A DNA stretch of 64,000 bases from Lacinutrix himadriensis (GCF_001418105.1 NZ_LIQI01000014.1:62001-126000), one strand, 5' to 3'. Shown: positions 17,384-26,215, numbered from the stretch's first letter. Numbers and translations: made by a program. Notes: a model not told the origin generated them from the letters alone.

Positions 17384-18463
17384 TTAACCATAATTCTCAC
17401 CAAAATTATCTTTCACCTTTTGGAGTACTTTTTTAATATCTTGTTCCTTTGCTTTCGGAAATATAAGCAAAACTTCGTCTTTATCTACAATTATATAATC
17501 CTGTAAACCATCTACTACCACAATTTTATCTTTTTTGGTACGTATCATATTTCCAGAAGCATCTTCGGTTAGCGTTCTAGCGTTTACAACGGCATTGTTG
17601 TTTTCGTCTTTATCTAATTTATCATACAAGCTTCCCCAAGTTCCTAGATCATTCCAATCAAAGGTTGCTGGTAATACGTATACATTTTCCGATTTTTCCA
17701 TAATGGCATAATCCACCGAAATGTTTTCCGCTTTAGCGTAATTCTCTAGAATAAAATCGTCTTCAAAGTCGGTATTATAAACCTCATAACCTTGCTCGAA
17801 CAGACTAAATAATTCTGGCTGATTGTTTTTAAAAGCATTTACCACACTATTTGCACTCCACATAAAAATCCCTGCATTCCATAAAAAATTACCTTGTGCA
17901 ATAAACTCTTTAGCTGTTTTGTAATCTGGCTTTTCTCTAAATTGCTCTACCGTTTTAATGGCATCCTTGGTTTCTTTATCAAACTCAATATAACCAAATC
18001 CCGTATTCGGAAATGTAGGTTGAATACCAAGAGTCATTAGTGCATCATTTTCTGCACAAAAATCAAAAGCTTGTTGTACGTTTTGTGTGAATGCATTTTC
18101 ATCTTCAATCCAGTGGTCACTTGGTGCAACAATCATAACTGCATCTTTATTTTCTTTCTGAATTTTTAAAGAAGCATACAAAATACATGGAGCTGTATTA
18201 CGCATTGCTGGCTCTAAAACTACTTGACGTTTGGTTACTTGTGGCAATTGGGCAAACACCAAATCATTATAAATTTCATTAGTTAATATGAATATATTCT
18301 CTTGCGGAATTATTTTTGCTAAACGATGGAATGTTTTTTGAATAAGCGTTTCTCCAGTTCCTAACATATCGTGAAACTGTTTTGGAAATTCTTTGGTACT
18401 TATTGGCCAAAACCTTGATCCTACTCCTCCAGCCATTAATATGGCATAATTATTTTTATTCAT
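17384..18463 (-). CDS. manC: Mannose-1-phosphate guanylyltransferase
   Basis: 359 residues. It makes GDP-mannose from GTP and mannose-1-phosphate for glycan synthesis. The nucleotidyl-transferase motif MAGGVGSRFWPISTKEFPKQ is at residues 10-29, with APSDHWI (~114), PNTGFGYIEF (~150) and FREKPDYKTA (~175) as expected for this family. It lacks the C-terminal mannose-6-phosphate isomerase domain of bifunctional ManC/AlgA. It starts 4 nt after the SprT-like gene, and the DUF389 gene follows by 2 nt. Confidence 0.93.
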   Translation of the reverse strand: MNKNNYAILMAGGVGSRFWPISTKEFPKQFHDMLGTGETLIQKTFHRLAKIIPQENIFILTNEIYNDLVFAQLPQVTKRQVVLEPAMRNTAPCILYASLKIQKENKDAVMIVAPSDHWIEDENAFTQNVQQAFDFCAENDALMTLGIQPTFPNTGFGYIEFDKETKDAIKTVEQFREKPDYKTAKEFIAQGNFLWNAGIFMWSANSVVNAFKNNQPELFSLFEQGYEVYNTDFEDDFILENYAKAENISVDYAIMEKSENVYVLPATFDWNDLGTWGSLYDKLDKDENNNAVVNARTLTEDASGNMIRTKKDKIVVVDGLQDYIIVDKDEVLLIFPKAKEQDIKKVLQKVKDNFGENYG

Positions 18464-18467
18464 ATTA

Positions 18468-19064
18468 CTAATTTAATAATTCTACTTCAGCATTGGGATT
18501 AAAAAGATACATTTTTCCGGATGCAACTTCTATGCACTCAATACGTTTAACTCGTTTTTGTCCTTTAGTAAACACTTTACCATTGTAAAGCTTAAAGGAT
18601 TTACCCAAAGGTACTTGAAAAACGTAATGCTTATCATTTGGTTCGTCGAATTGCTTTAAAGCTAAGGCCAATTGCGTATCTGTATCGCTTGACGCTTTTG
18701 GGTTTTTAAAGTGGTTTGCTAATAAAGGCAATAATTGCATTGGAAACACTTCTGGGTTTAAAACAGGAAGCATTAAATGCTGAAACGTTTGCTTCCACTC
18801 TTTGCCATGTGGTTTTATAAATCTTCCGTAATTGGTAAAGGCTTCTAAATGTGCTATTTCGTGAATTAAAGTAATTAAAAATCGGTAGCTATTTAGATTC
18901 GCGTTAATAGTTATTTGGTGTTTGTTATTTGGAAGTCTTCTATAATCTCCATGTCTGGTTTTACGTTCTTTTTTTATTTTAACGACCAAATTATCCTGTT
19001 TTAATAAGTTTAAAACATAGGGTATCGCTTGCGCTGGAATGTGATTTTGAAGCGTGTTTTGCAT
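18468..19064 (-). CDS. SprT-like zinc metalloprotease domain protein
   Basis: 198 residues. HEIAH at 68-72 followed by a basic KPHGKEWKQTFQHLM region matches the SprT/Spartan metalloprotease-like family. The zinc-ribbon cysteine pairs of SprT are not present; the C-terminal part (VPLGKSFKLYNGKVFTKGQK) may fold similarly without zinc. Eukaryotic Spartan cleaves DNA-crosslinked proteins; the bacterial role is not established. First gene of a four-gene minus-strand operon, with a -7 box 5 nt before its ATG. Confidence 0.8.
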   Translation of the reverse strand: MQNTLQNHIPAQAIPYVLNLLKQDNLVVKIKKERKTRHGDYRRLPNNKHQITINANLNSYRFLITLIHEIAHLEAFTNYGRFIKPHGKEWKQTFQHLMLPVLNPEVFPMQLLPLLANHFKNPKASSDTDTQLALALKQFDEPNDKHYVFQVPLGKSFKLYNGKVFTKGQKRVKRIECIEVASGKMYLFNPNAEVELLN

Positions 19065-19069
19065 GAAAG

Positions 19070-19077
19070 CAAAAATA
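19070..19077 (-). promoter_or_regulatory. -7 box of the sprT-manC operon, 5 nt before ATG
   Basis: TATTTTTG on the minus strand, exact TAnnTTTG, ending 5 nt before the ATG at 19064. As at pyrE and rlmB this predicts an essentially leaderless transcript. Confidence 0.4.
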
Positions 19078-19190
19078 GTTTATCTATTTGACTTAGTGAA
19101 GGAAATTAATTAACTTCATAGCATTGGTAATAAAAAATGTAGAAACAATTTTATACCAATGAAACATTAGCAATAATATAACTCACTAAT

Positions 19191-19655
19191 ATGAAAAAGA
19201 CATTAACCATTTTATTTTTATTATTTATTTACCATACATCTGCTCAAGAATATAAGAAAGTTGAAATGTGTGATTTGAAATTTGAATCGAATATCGACTC
19301 CACAGAAATGACTGTTTCTAAAAACGGAAAATTATTATCTGGAATGTATAAAATATCGGGAGTTTTACCAAACCAATACAGCCTTACTGAATTTATAAAC
19401 GGAAAAGCGGAAGGAAAATCTACAACCATTTATAATGAGACGACCATTAGAGAAAAATATTTTAAAAACGGACTTCCAAATGGTCTTTGGATAGAATATG
19501 AAGATTCAGGAAAAACAATAATGCGAAAAATTCCATATTCCAATGGCATTCTACACGGAATTGGGTTGTTTTATGATAAAGAGGTTTATTATTGGTTTGG
19601 AGAAAGAGTTCCGAAACTAGTATATGAAAAGAATAAAGCTGAAGAAAAAAACTAA
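19191..19655 (+). CDS. Secreted MORN-variant (YwqK-like) repeat protein
   Basis: 154 residues. A signal peptide (MKKTLTILFLLFIYHTSAQ, cleavage after Ala-Gln) is followed by three MORN-variant repeats: FINGKAEGKSTTIYN, YFKNGLPNGLWIEYEDSG and YSNGILHGIGLFYD (~residues 68-130). Such repeats form antiparallel beta hairpins and often appear in surface or secreted proteins of Bacteroidetes. YwqK proteins are called antitoxins, but nothing toxin-like is adjacent. The gene stands alone between a divergent operon and converging argS; an 8-bp inverted repeat lies upstream (19122-19161). Confidence 0.72.
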   Translation: MKKTLTILFLLFIYHTSAQEYKKVEMCDLKFESNIDSTEMTVSKNGKLLSGMYKISGVLPNQYSLTEFINGKAEGKSTTIYNETTIREKYFKNGLPNGLWIEYEDSGKTIMRKIPYSNGILHGIGLFYDKEVYYWFGERVPKLVYEKNKAEEKN

Positions 19656-19796
19656 AAACACAATTAACTCATAACCTTAATAAAAAGCTACTTGTTTTGA
19701 TCTTCCACAAAGGCAGTTACACATTTGCGACTTCTTAATTTCTTTCAAGATTCCCTCGCAAGCTAATACATTAAAAGAAATAACCAAAAATCATAA

Positions 19797-19819
19797 GATT
19801 CTTGCCTACGCAGGAATTT
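19797..19819. repeat. Dispersed palindromic repeat, copy 3
   Basis: TTCTTGCCTACGCAGGAA: arms TTCTTGC and GCAGGAA pair over seven bases (one G-T pair) with loop CTAC. It ends 2 nt from the argS stop codon and may also act as a weak terminator stem. Confidence 0.6.
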
Positions 19820-19821
19820 TG

Positions 19822-21606
19822 TTACATTCTTTCTGGAACTTGCACTCCTAGTAAACCAAAGGCATTTTTAATAGTATTTGAAACCGTTTGTGCTAATTGT
19901 ACTCTAAACACTTTTTCATTTGCTGTGTCTGCTCCAAGAATAGATACATTTTGGTAAAAAGAGTTAAATTCTTTTACCAAGTCATACGTATAATTTGCAA
20001 CTAAAGCAGGGCTATGATTTGCTGCTGCGTTTTGTATTACTTCTGGAAAAAGCTGTAATTGTTTAATTAATTCTTTTTCTTTTTCGTGTAACGAAACTTC
20101 TTTTGCGCTCAATGTGACAGTAGCGTCTACATCTGCTTTACGTAAAATAGATTGTATTCTAGCGTAGGTATATTGTATAAAAGGACCTGTATTTCCTTGA
20201 AAGTCGATAGAACTTTTAGGATCAAACAAAATACGTTTTTTAGGGTCTACTTTTAATATATAATATTTTAATGCACCAAGTCCAATGGTTTTATAAAGTT
20301 CTTGCTTTTCTTCGGTAGAATAGCTTTCTAGTTTCCCAAGTTCTTGTGAAATTTCGCCAGCAGTATTCGCCATTTCTGTAATTAAATCATCGGCATCGAC
20401 AACGGTACCTTCTCTACTTTTCATTTTTCCGGAAGGTAAATCTACCATTCCGTAACTTAAATGAAATAGGTTTTTAGCCCAATCGAATCCGAGTTTCTTC
20501 AGAATTAAAAACAATACTTGAAAGTGATAATCTTGTTCATTACCAACGGTATATACCATTCCTCCAACATCGGGATAATCTTTTACACGTTGTATTGCAG
20601 TACCAATATCTTGGGTCATATAAACTGCAGTACCATCACTACGCAATACAATTTTTTCGTCTAAACCATCTTCAGTCAAATCACACCAAACGGAACCATC
20701 TTCTTTCGCAAAGAAAACGCCTGTTTTTAAACCTTCGGCAACAAATTCTTTTCCTAATAAATAGGTTTTGCTTTCGTGGTATAAGGTATCAAAATCTACT
20801 CCTAAATTTTTATACGTAATATTGAATCCGTCATACACCCAATTGTTCATCTTAGTCCAAAGTGCCACTACGTCTTCATCTCCTGCTTCCCATTTAATCA
20901 GCATTTGTTGTGCTTCTAATAAAATTGGAGCATTCTTTTTAGCTTCGTCTTCGGTTTGTCCTTTAGCTATTAAATCTTGAATTTCCTTTTTATATTCTTG
21001 GTCAAATTTCACATAGTAATTACCAACTAATTTATCGCCTTTTAATCCTGTAGATTCTGGCGTTTCGTTATTTCCAAAACGTTGCCAAGCCAGCATAGAT
21101 TTACAAATATGAATTCCTCTGTCATTAATAATCTGTGTTTTGTATACTTTTTTACCAGAAGCTTTAATAATTTCGGCAACACTATATCCTAACAAGTTAT
21201 TACGTACATGTCCTAAATGCAAAGGTTTATTGGTATTAGGTGAAGAATATTCTACCATTACCGCTTTTTCATTTGCAGCAGGTTTTACAAAACCAAAAGT
21301 AGTATCGCTTTTAATAGTGTTGAAAAAATCGACATAATAGCCTTCATTAATTTCCACATTTAAAAAACCTTTAACCACATTAAAAGCTTTCACATCTTCT
21401 ACATTTTCCACCAAGTAATTACCAATAGCTTCCCCTATTTGCATTGGGTTCCCTTTTATTGCGCGTAGCATAGGAAAAACCACAACCGTAATATCTCCTG
21501 CAAACTCTTTTCTGGTTGCTTGAAATTCTACTGTTTCTAAATCTACTTTATAAATAGAAGTAACTGCTTGTTTTATATGATTGGATAACGTGTTTTGAAG
21601 GCTCAT
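19822..21606 (-). CDS. argS: Arginyl-tRNA synthetase
   Basis: 594 residues from the ATG at 21606. Class I synthetase charging tRNA-Arg. HLGH (the HIGH motif) is at ~130-133 in NTNKPLHLGHVRNNLLG, the KMSKS counterpart is MKSREGTVVDADDL, and the C-terminal anticodon-binding domain ends LGVQVPERM, as usual for ArgS. An in-frame ATG at 21618 would add MKCK; it lies almost on the expected transcription start, so 21606 is preferred. The repeat hairpin at 19797 abuts its 3' end. Confidence 0.95.
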   Translation of the reverse strand: MSLQNTLSNHIKQAVTSIYKVDLETVEFQATRKEFAGDITVVVFPMLRAIKGNPMQIGEAIGNYLVENVEDVKAFNVVKGFLNVEINEGYYVDFFNTIKSDTTFGFVKPAANEKAVMVEYSSPNTNKPLHLGHVRNNLLGYSVAEIIKASGKKVYKTQIINDRGIHICKSMLAWQRFGNNETPESTGLKGDKLVGNYYVKFDQEYKKEIQDLIAKGQTEDEAKKNAPILLEAQQMLIKWEAGDEDVVALWTKMNNWVYDGFNITYKNLGVDFDTLYHESKTYLLGKEFVAEGLKTGVFFAKEDGSVWCDLTEDGLDEKIVLRSDGTAVYMTQDIGTAIQRVKDYPDVGGMVYTVGNEQDYHFQVLFLILKKLGFDWAKNLFHLSYGMVDLPSGKMKSREGTVVDADDLITEMANTAGEISQELGKLESYSTEEKQELYKTIGLGALKYYILKVDPKKRILFDPKSSIDFQGNTGPFIQYTYARIQSILRKADVDATVTLSAKEVSLHEKEKELIKQLQLFPEVIQNAAANHSPALVANYTYDLVKEFNSFYQNVSILGADTANEKVFRVQLAQTVSNTIKNAFGLLGVQVPERM

Positions 21607-21992
21607 TTTGCATTTCATTTTAAGGTTGCAAATATAGCATTTTATTGCCGGAAAAATTTAGCAAAACCATAAACTAAAACACAAAAAGCTATAAGATTTC
21701 GGTTTTTTAGAGTGAAAAACAGGCTCTTTTAGTCCTAGTTTTTAGTGTTTTGTCTGTAAAATTATTGTTCACCAAAATAAACGCTCACTTTATCTAATTT
21801 TTCTGCATTAAATCGCTTTAATTAGTTTATTAAATCTGTTTTATTGAGTTTTGTCCTTCAAGAAATTTTATCTTATCCCTAAAAAACTAGATATTTTTTT
21901 AATAACTATTAACTAATTATAATTTAACAAAGTGTTTTTGATTCCCTCAAAAAAGACTCTTAGTTAATACCTTACTATTGTAAATGTATTAA
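21607..21992. other. 386-nt intergenic region between argS and the histidine kinase
   Basis: Very AT-rich. It holds the argS -7 box at its left end and perhaps a weak -7 box (TACTATTG, one mismatch, near 21973-21980) before the kinase gene. Short A/T stretches could pair, but no convincing terminator, RNA gene or coding frame was found. Confidence 0.5.
21629..21636 (-). promoter_or_regulatory. -7 box of argS
   Basis: TATATTTG on the minus strand, exact TAnnTTTG, 22 nt before the ATG at 21606. A TTG lies 25 nt upstream of it, slightly beyond the usual spacing. Confidence 0.45.
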
Positions 21993-23603
21993 ATGAGGAA
22001 ACTGATTACTCTTTTATTTTGTTTTAGTGCACTTTTGGGCTTCTCACAATCCGAGGACCTCGACAATCTTACTATTCAACTAGCGTTTCAGAAACCGGAT
22101 ACTTCAAAGGTTATTACATCTTTACAAATAATTAAGTTATTATACCACACTAAAGATTACAACAAAGCATTACAATTTATTAGAGAAAGTGAAAAACTAT
22201 CTAATGATTTAAACTATGATGCTGGTATTGCTGAAATCACCTATTACAAAGCACTTATTTTTGCAAAAAAAGAAGATTATATTAATGCTATTGACTACTA
22301 CACAAAATCGAAAGATCTTTATATAGCATTAGCAGACACATTAGGTGTTGCTAAAATTAATAATAGTATTGGTTTAATTGAAATAGCAAGGGGTAACTAT
22401 GATAAAGGTTTACAGTTTTCTCTTTCTGCAATTGATGTACTTGAAAAACGTGATTTAAAAGAGGAACTTTGTGATGCGTATAGAAATTTAGCTACCGCTT
22501 ACCACAAAATGGAAGCTTATGATCAAGCAATTACGTTTTACAAAAAAACACTTGATTTAGAAGAATCCCTTGGTAAGGAAGAAGAAATTATACAAACCAA
22601 TAAGAATCTAGGAGATTTATATTACAACAAAAAAGAATTTAAAAAAGCGCTTTACTATTTTAATAGTGTACTAACAAGTATAGATACAAGTGATACTGTA
22701 TTAAGAGGTGATGTTTTAACCAAAATAGGAAGTTCCTATTTATCGCTTAATAATTTAGATCAAGCTAAAGAATATATTACACAAGGTTTACGATTAAATA
22801 GAAGACTCAACAATGATAAAGGTACTTTAATAGGTCTTAATACCGCTGGAGAGTTATATTTAAGAGAAAAGAAACCAATCGTTGCAGAACGCTTACTTTA
22901 TGAAGCAACTACTTTAGGAAGAGCTTTAGAAGACAATGAACAGCTAATAATAAATTATGGATTAAGAGCGAAACTTGACTCTGTTGAAAGTAATTTTAAA
23001 CTAGCTTATATTTGGCAGAAAAGATATTTTGAGCTTAAAAATGATGTAGAAAAACAAAAGCAGCAAGCATCTACTAAAAAATTAGAAAAAGAAGCTATTG
23101 TAGTTCCTGTGGAAATAAAAGATTTAAACAGCAACAATAATGCAGTAAATCAAGCATTAATTGATCAACACCAAGAAGAAAAGAAAGCGAATAAGGAAGA
23201 AATAAAAAGGTTAAATATTATTTTTTATTCCATGCTACTTGCTCTATTAGTAGTATCTACTTTTTTAATTTTAATCTACTTAAAAAGAAACAATAGGATT
23301 AAATACACCAAGGATTTAGAAGATAAAAACAAGCAAATTAACATCCAAAACATTGCAATTTTAGATCAGACAAAAAATCTAGAAGACATTAATAAAGTAA
23401 AGGATAAGCTTTTTTCTATAGTATCTCATGATTTAAAAGACTCCCTTACTTCTATTAAAGGTTTTATCGATTTATTAAAAGATGGTTCCTTAAGTAAAGA
23501 GGAGTTTAATCATTTAATACCAGAACTGAGTGAGAATGCCAATAATGCATCTTTGCTTTTATTCAATCTATTAAATTGGTCTAATCGCAAATGCAATCTT
23601 TAG
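21993..23603 (+). CDS. TPR-containing sensor histidine kinase, N-terminal part (frameshifted)
   Basis: 536 residues before a premature stop. Signal peptide (1-~18), then about six tetratricopeptide repeats (~30-340), a transmembrane helix (~409-431), a short coiled coil, and the HisKA dimerisation domain with phospho-acceptor His479 in KLFSIVSHDLKDSLTSIKG. The ATPase domain is missing because one base is lost near 23583: adding one base there continues ...LLNWS-K-SQMQSLESKPS into the next frame, giving a normal 695-residue kinase. As written the product could not autophosphorylate. The cause may be mutation or a sequencing error. The signal sensed is unknown. Confidence 0.85.
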   Translation: MRKLITLLFCFSALLGFSQSEDLDNLTIQLAFQKPDTSKVITSLQIIKLLYHTKDYNKALQFIRESEKLSNDLNYDAGIAEITYYKALIFAKKEDYINAIDYYTKSKDLYIALADTLGVAKINNSIGLIEIARGNYDKGLQFSLSAIDVLEKRDLKEELCDAYRNLATAYHKMEAYDQAITFYKKTLDLEESLGKEEEIIQTNKNLGDLYYNKKEFKKALYYFNSVLTSIDTSDTVLRGDVLTKIGSSYLSLNNLDQAKEYITQGLRLNRRLNNDKGTLIGLNTAGELYLREKKPIVAERLLYEATTLGRALEDNEQLIINYGLRAKLDSVESNFKLAYIWQKRYFELKNDVEKQKQQASTKKLEKEAIVVPVEIKDLNSNNNAVNQALIDQHQEEKKANKEEIKRLNIIFYSMLLALLVVSTFLILIYLKRNNRIKYTKDLEDKNKQINIQNIAILDQTKNLEDINKVKDKLFSIVSHDLKDSLTSIKGFIDLLKDGSLSKEEFNHLIPELSENANNASLLLFNLLNWSNRKCNL

Positions 23604-24079
23604 AATCTAAACCAAGCTTGTTTGATGTACAAGAGGTGTTTTTAGATAAATTAAAGCTCATTGAACAAAAAACGGAAAAGAAAAACATTACTATAGAAGA
23701 TAATTCTTTACGTGATTTTGTTTATGCAGACAGAAGTATGGTAGAAATTATTGTACAAAACCTACTTACTAATGCTGTCAAGTTTTGTAAATCTGGTGAC
23801 ACCATAACCATACAAAACCATATTAGTAATGGACAGTGTTTAATTAGTATTGGCGATACAGGAGTTGGTATTTCTAAAGAAAATCAAGACCAGTTATTTA
23901 AAAACAATTCTTTTACTACCATAGGTACTAAAAATGAAAAAGGTACTGGTTTAGGTTTAACAATCTGTAAAGAGTTAGTAGAACTTAATCATGGTAAAAT
24001 CTGGGTAGAAAGCACAGAAGAGGTTGGCAGTACTTTTTATGTAGAACTACCAAAGACAAATCCTACGGGAGGCGTTTAA
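23591..24079 (+). CDS. Histidine kinase ATPase domain, C-terminal part of the frameshifted gene
   Basis: 162 residues counted from an internal ATG that is probably not a real start. It holds the HATPase_c domain: N box EIIVQNLLTNAVKF, G1 box DTGVGIS, F-like segment NNSFTTIGT, and G2 box GTGLGLTICKELVELNHG. It belongs in frame to the TPR/HisKA part just upstream (overlap 13 nt). Its TAA overlaps the stop of converging ctlX by 4 nt (TTAA). Confidence 0.85.
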   Translation: MQSLESKPSLFDVQEVFLDKLKLIEQKTEKKNITIEDNSLRDFVYADRSMVEIIVQNLLTNAVKFCKSGDTITIQNHISNGQCLISIGDTGVGISKENQDQLFKNNSFTTIGTKNEKGTGLGLTICKELVELNHGKIWVESTEEVGSTFYVELPKTNPTGGV

Positions 24080-25011
24080 TTTTTAGGTAAAAATACTTCT
24101 GCCATCATACAACGTGCGCTTCCGCCACCACAAGATTCAATAGTATCTAAACTACTACTAACAATTTCGCAATGTTTTGTAATTGTCTTAATTTGTGCAG
24201 GAGTTAAACAATCATGAGCTGCTTGACTCATAATTAAAAAGCGTTGATCGTCTGTCCCTTTTACTTGTAACATATTACCAGCAAAATTACTGACTTGCTC
24301 TTCGGTTATTGAGATTACCTCTTTACCACTCTGTTGCAAGTGTTTAACAACGTTTTTACGCTCTTTTTTATCATCTATAGTATCTAAACATATCACAGCA
24401 AAAGTTTCTGCTAGACACATCATTACATTGGTATGATAAATAGCTTCGCGCTTACCATTAACGGTTTGGTTTGCCGAAAAGACTACTGGAGTATATTCAA
24501 AATCTTCGCAAAACTCTATAAACAAAGCTTCGTCTGCACGAGCAGATAAAGCACAATATGCAATACTATTTACACGATCTAAAAGTAAGCTTCCTGTTCC
24601 TTCTAGAAAAACGCCTTCGTCTTCAGCACTTGTATAATCAACAATGTTTTCAATTATAAAACCTTGTTTTTCTAATTCCTCCAAAACGTCTTCTCGTCTT
24701 TCGTTTCTTCTGTTTTCGGCAAACATTGGGTATATGCCAACGGTTCCGTTTTCATGAAAAGAAATCCAATTGTTTGGAAAAATAGAATCTGGAGTATCAA
24801 ATTCTTCCGTATCACTAACAACTACAACATGAACACCAATACTACGTAACTTTTCTACATACGCATCAAACTCTCTTTGCGCTTTTACATTCTCGGTTTC
24901 TGGCAATACATTATCTGCTTCTTTTTGGTAGAAATTATTAACTGCAGTTTGCTCATTCCTCCTAAAATTAATAGGACGAATCATCAATATAGTATTTGTT
25001 GTTTGTTGCAT
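24076..25011 (-). CDS. ctlX: Citrulline-utilisation hydrolase CtlX-like (pentein)
   Basis: 311 residues of the amidinotransferase/arginine deiminase superfamily. Pentein features are PDSIFPNNWISFH (~residue 74), the GVFLEGTGSLLLDR strand with Glu and Gly (~133), the catalytic histidine region IYHTNVMM (~197), and the catalytic Cys301 in GGGSARCM. The overall form agrees with CtlX, which hydrolyses citrulline in Francisella; the assignment rests on memory of the family. Another pentein gene lies 222 nt upstream on the same strand, suggesting an arginine/citrulline pathway. Confidence 0.8.
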   Translation of the reverse strand: MQQTTNTILMIRPINFRRNEQTAVNNFYQKEADNVLPETENVKAQREFDAYVEKLRSIGVHVVVVSDTEEFDTPDSIFPNNWISFHENGTVGIYPMFAENRRNERREDVLEELEKQGFIIENIVDYTSAEDEGVFLEGTGSLLLDRVNSIAYCALSARADEALFIEFCEDFEYTPVVFSANQTVNGKREAIYHTNVMMCLAETFAVICLDTIDDKKERKNVVKHLQQSGKEVISITEEQVSNFAGNMLQVKGTDDQRFLIMSQAAHDCLTPAQIKTITKHCEIVSSSLDTIESCGGGSARCMMAEVFLPKN

Positions 25012-25031
25012 GATCTTACTTTTTAGTAGAG

Positions 25032-25039
25032 CAAAGCTA
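25032..25039 (-). promoter_or_regulatory. -7 box of ctlX
   Basis: TAGCTTTG on the minus strand, exact TAnnTTTG, 20 nt before the ATG at 25011. No TTG at -33. Confidence 0.4.
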
Positions 25040-25233
25040 AACTAATTAATTCTAATTTTCATCTATAAATAGCATCCAAATAAAAATTGTCGTAGTCTAT
25101 TTTTCGGACTTCCATCCTCATGCTTTGATTGCAAATACGTTACTTTCGATATGTATCTTAAAACAAATAAAATGAAAATACTTTATCTCATTAAGAAGGA
25201 TACAGAAACTTATTTTTAAACTTTCGTTTATAG

Positions 25234-26148
25234 TTAATCTCTTATTAATGGCATGGTACTACAACGTAGCAAGCCTTCTTGTTTTGCAATTTCGGCATAA
25301 GGTACTTCTTCTACAGTAATTCCGTTTTCACGTAACCAAGTGTTTAATCTTGTGAAGTTCTTTTCAGAAATTACTACTTCTTCCGAAATAGAGAATACGT
25401 TACTATTCATATTAAACATTTCTTCTTTAGTAATAATGAAGCAATTTTCTTTTCCGAAGTAATTCAACAACCATTCATACTCTTCCTCTTCCAAAAAACC
25501 TTCTTTATGTAAGATAGCTTTATTGGTTCCTATTGGTTGAAAACAGCAATCTAAATGCAATGCATTATCTCTTGGATTGGTTTGCGATTTTCTAAGATTA
25601 AAGGACTTTACTTTTTTATGCGGAAAGGTTTTTTCTAGAAAAGCAACACCTTGTATGTTGGTTCTAGCAACGATATAATCTGCATAATCTTCTTCTCTAT
25701 AGGTACCAACAAAAATATAATCGTTCCAAAGCATCACGTCTCCTCCTTCAATATGTACTTCTTCTGGCGGACGAATAACTTTAGCCGGATCCACTTTATC
25801 AACAATATATTGTATCGCGTCTAACTCCTCTTCTCTATCTGGTAAAATATTCGCTTTTACAAAAACATCATCTATTACGAACGCGATGTCTCTTGCAAAA
25901 ATTTGATTACAATTTTCAATTAATTCGGGTCTATAAACCGTTACATCATATTTTTTAAAAACGTTAGCTACTGCTTCCATTTCTTTAACCATATCTGCTT
26001 CCACAGGATAGGTTCCTGCTTTTATATGTAGTGCAGATTTAGGGTCATAAGCTTCGGACAAACTTGGTGTTGGACCATTACTTATTGCAGTACCAAGAAC
26101 AACAGCTCTTAGTCTAGATGTTTCGTTTTTTACGTTTAGTTTTAGCAT
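25234..26148 (-). CDS. Dimethylarginine dimethylaminohydrolase / arginine deiminase family protein
   Basis: 304 residues, pentein fold. Visible active-site pieces: NQIFARDIAFVIDD (~residue 84), HIEGGDVMLWND with catalytic Glu/Asp (~132), DNALHLDCCFQPIG with the catalytic histidine (~194), and Cys296 in LLRCSTMPL. This is the DDAH/arginine deiminase layout; the substrate (methylarginine, arginine, or agmatine-like) is not decided by sequence alone. It lies directly behind the citrate synthase terminator, with a near-consensus -7 box (TATATTTA, 26153-26160) 4 nt before the ATG. Confidence 0.82.
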   Translation of the reverse strand: MLKLNVKNETSRLRAVVLGTAISNGPTPSLSEAYDPKSALHIKAGTYPVEADMVKEMEAVANVFKKYDVTVYRPELIENCNQIFARDIAFVIDDVFVKANILPDREEELDAIQYIVDKVDPAKVIRPPEEVHIEGGDVMLWNDYIFVGTYREEDYADYIVARTNIQGVAFLEKTFPHKKVKSFNLRKSQTNPRDNALHLDCCFQPIGTNKAILHKEGFLEEEEYEWLLNYFGKENCFIITKEEMFNMNSNVFSISEEVVISEKNFTRLNTWLRENGITVEEVPYAEIAKQEGLLRCSTMPLIRD

Positions 26149-26161
26149 AATGTAAATATAT

Positions 26162-26197
26162 AAAAAAGCTTCATAATTTCTTATGAAGCTTTTTTTG
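26162..26197 (-). terminator. Terminator of gltA
   Basis: Stem 26163-26176 with 26181-26194 (14 bp, AAGCTTCATAA core), loop TTTC, then a T-run on the minus strand. T-runs on both sides could let it work in both directions. Confidence 0.85.
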
Positions 26198-26215
26198 GAT
26201 TAAAAATATTTAATC

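Noticed and set aside
16741-17436. 231-codon open frame opposite the DUF389 gene
   Set aside because: The real gene on the minus strand shows clear DUF389 motifs; this frame is its low-complexity shadow.
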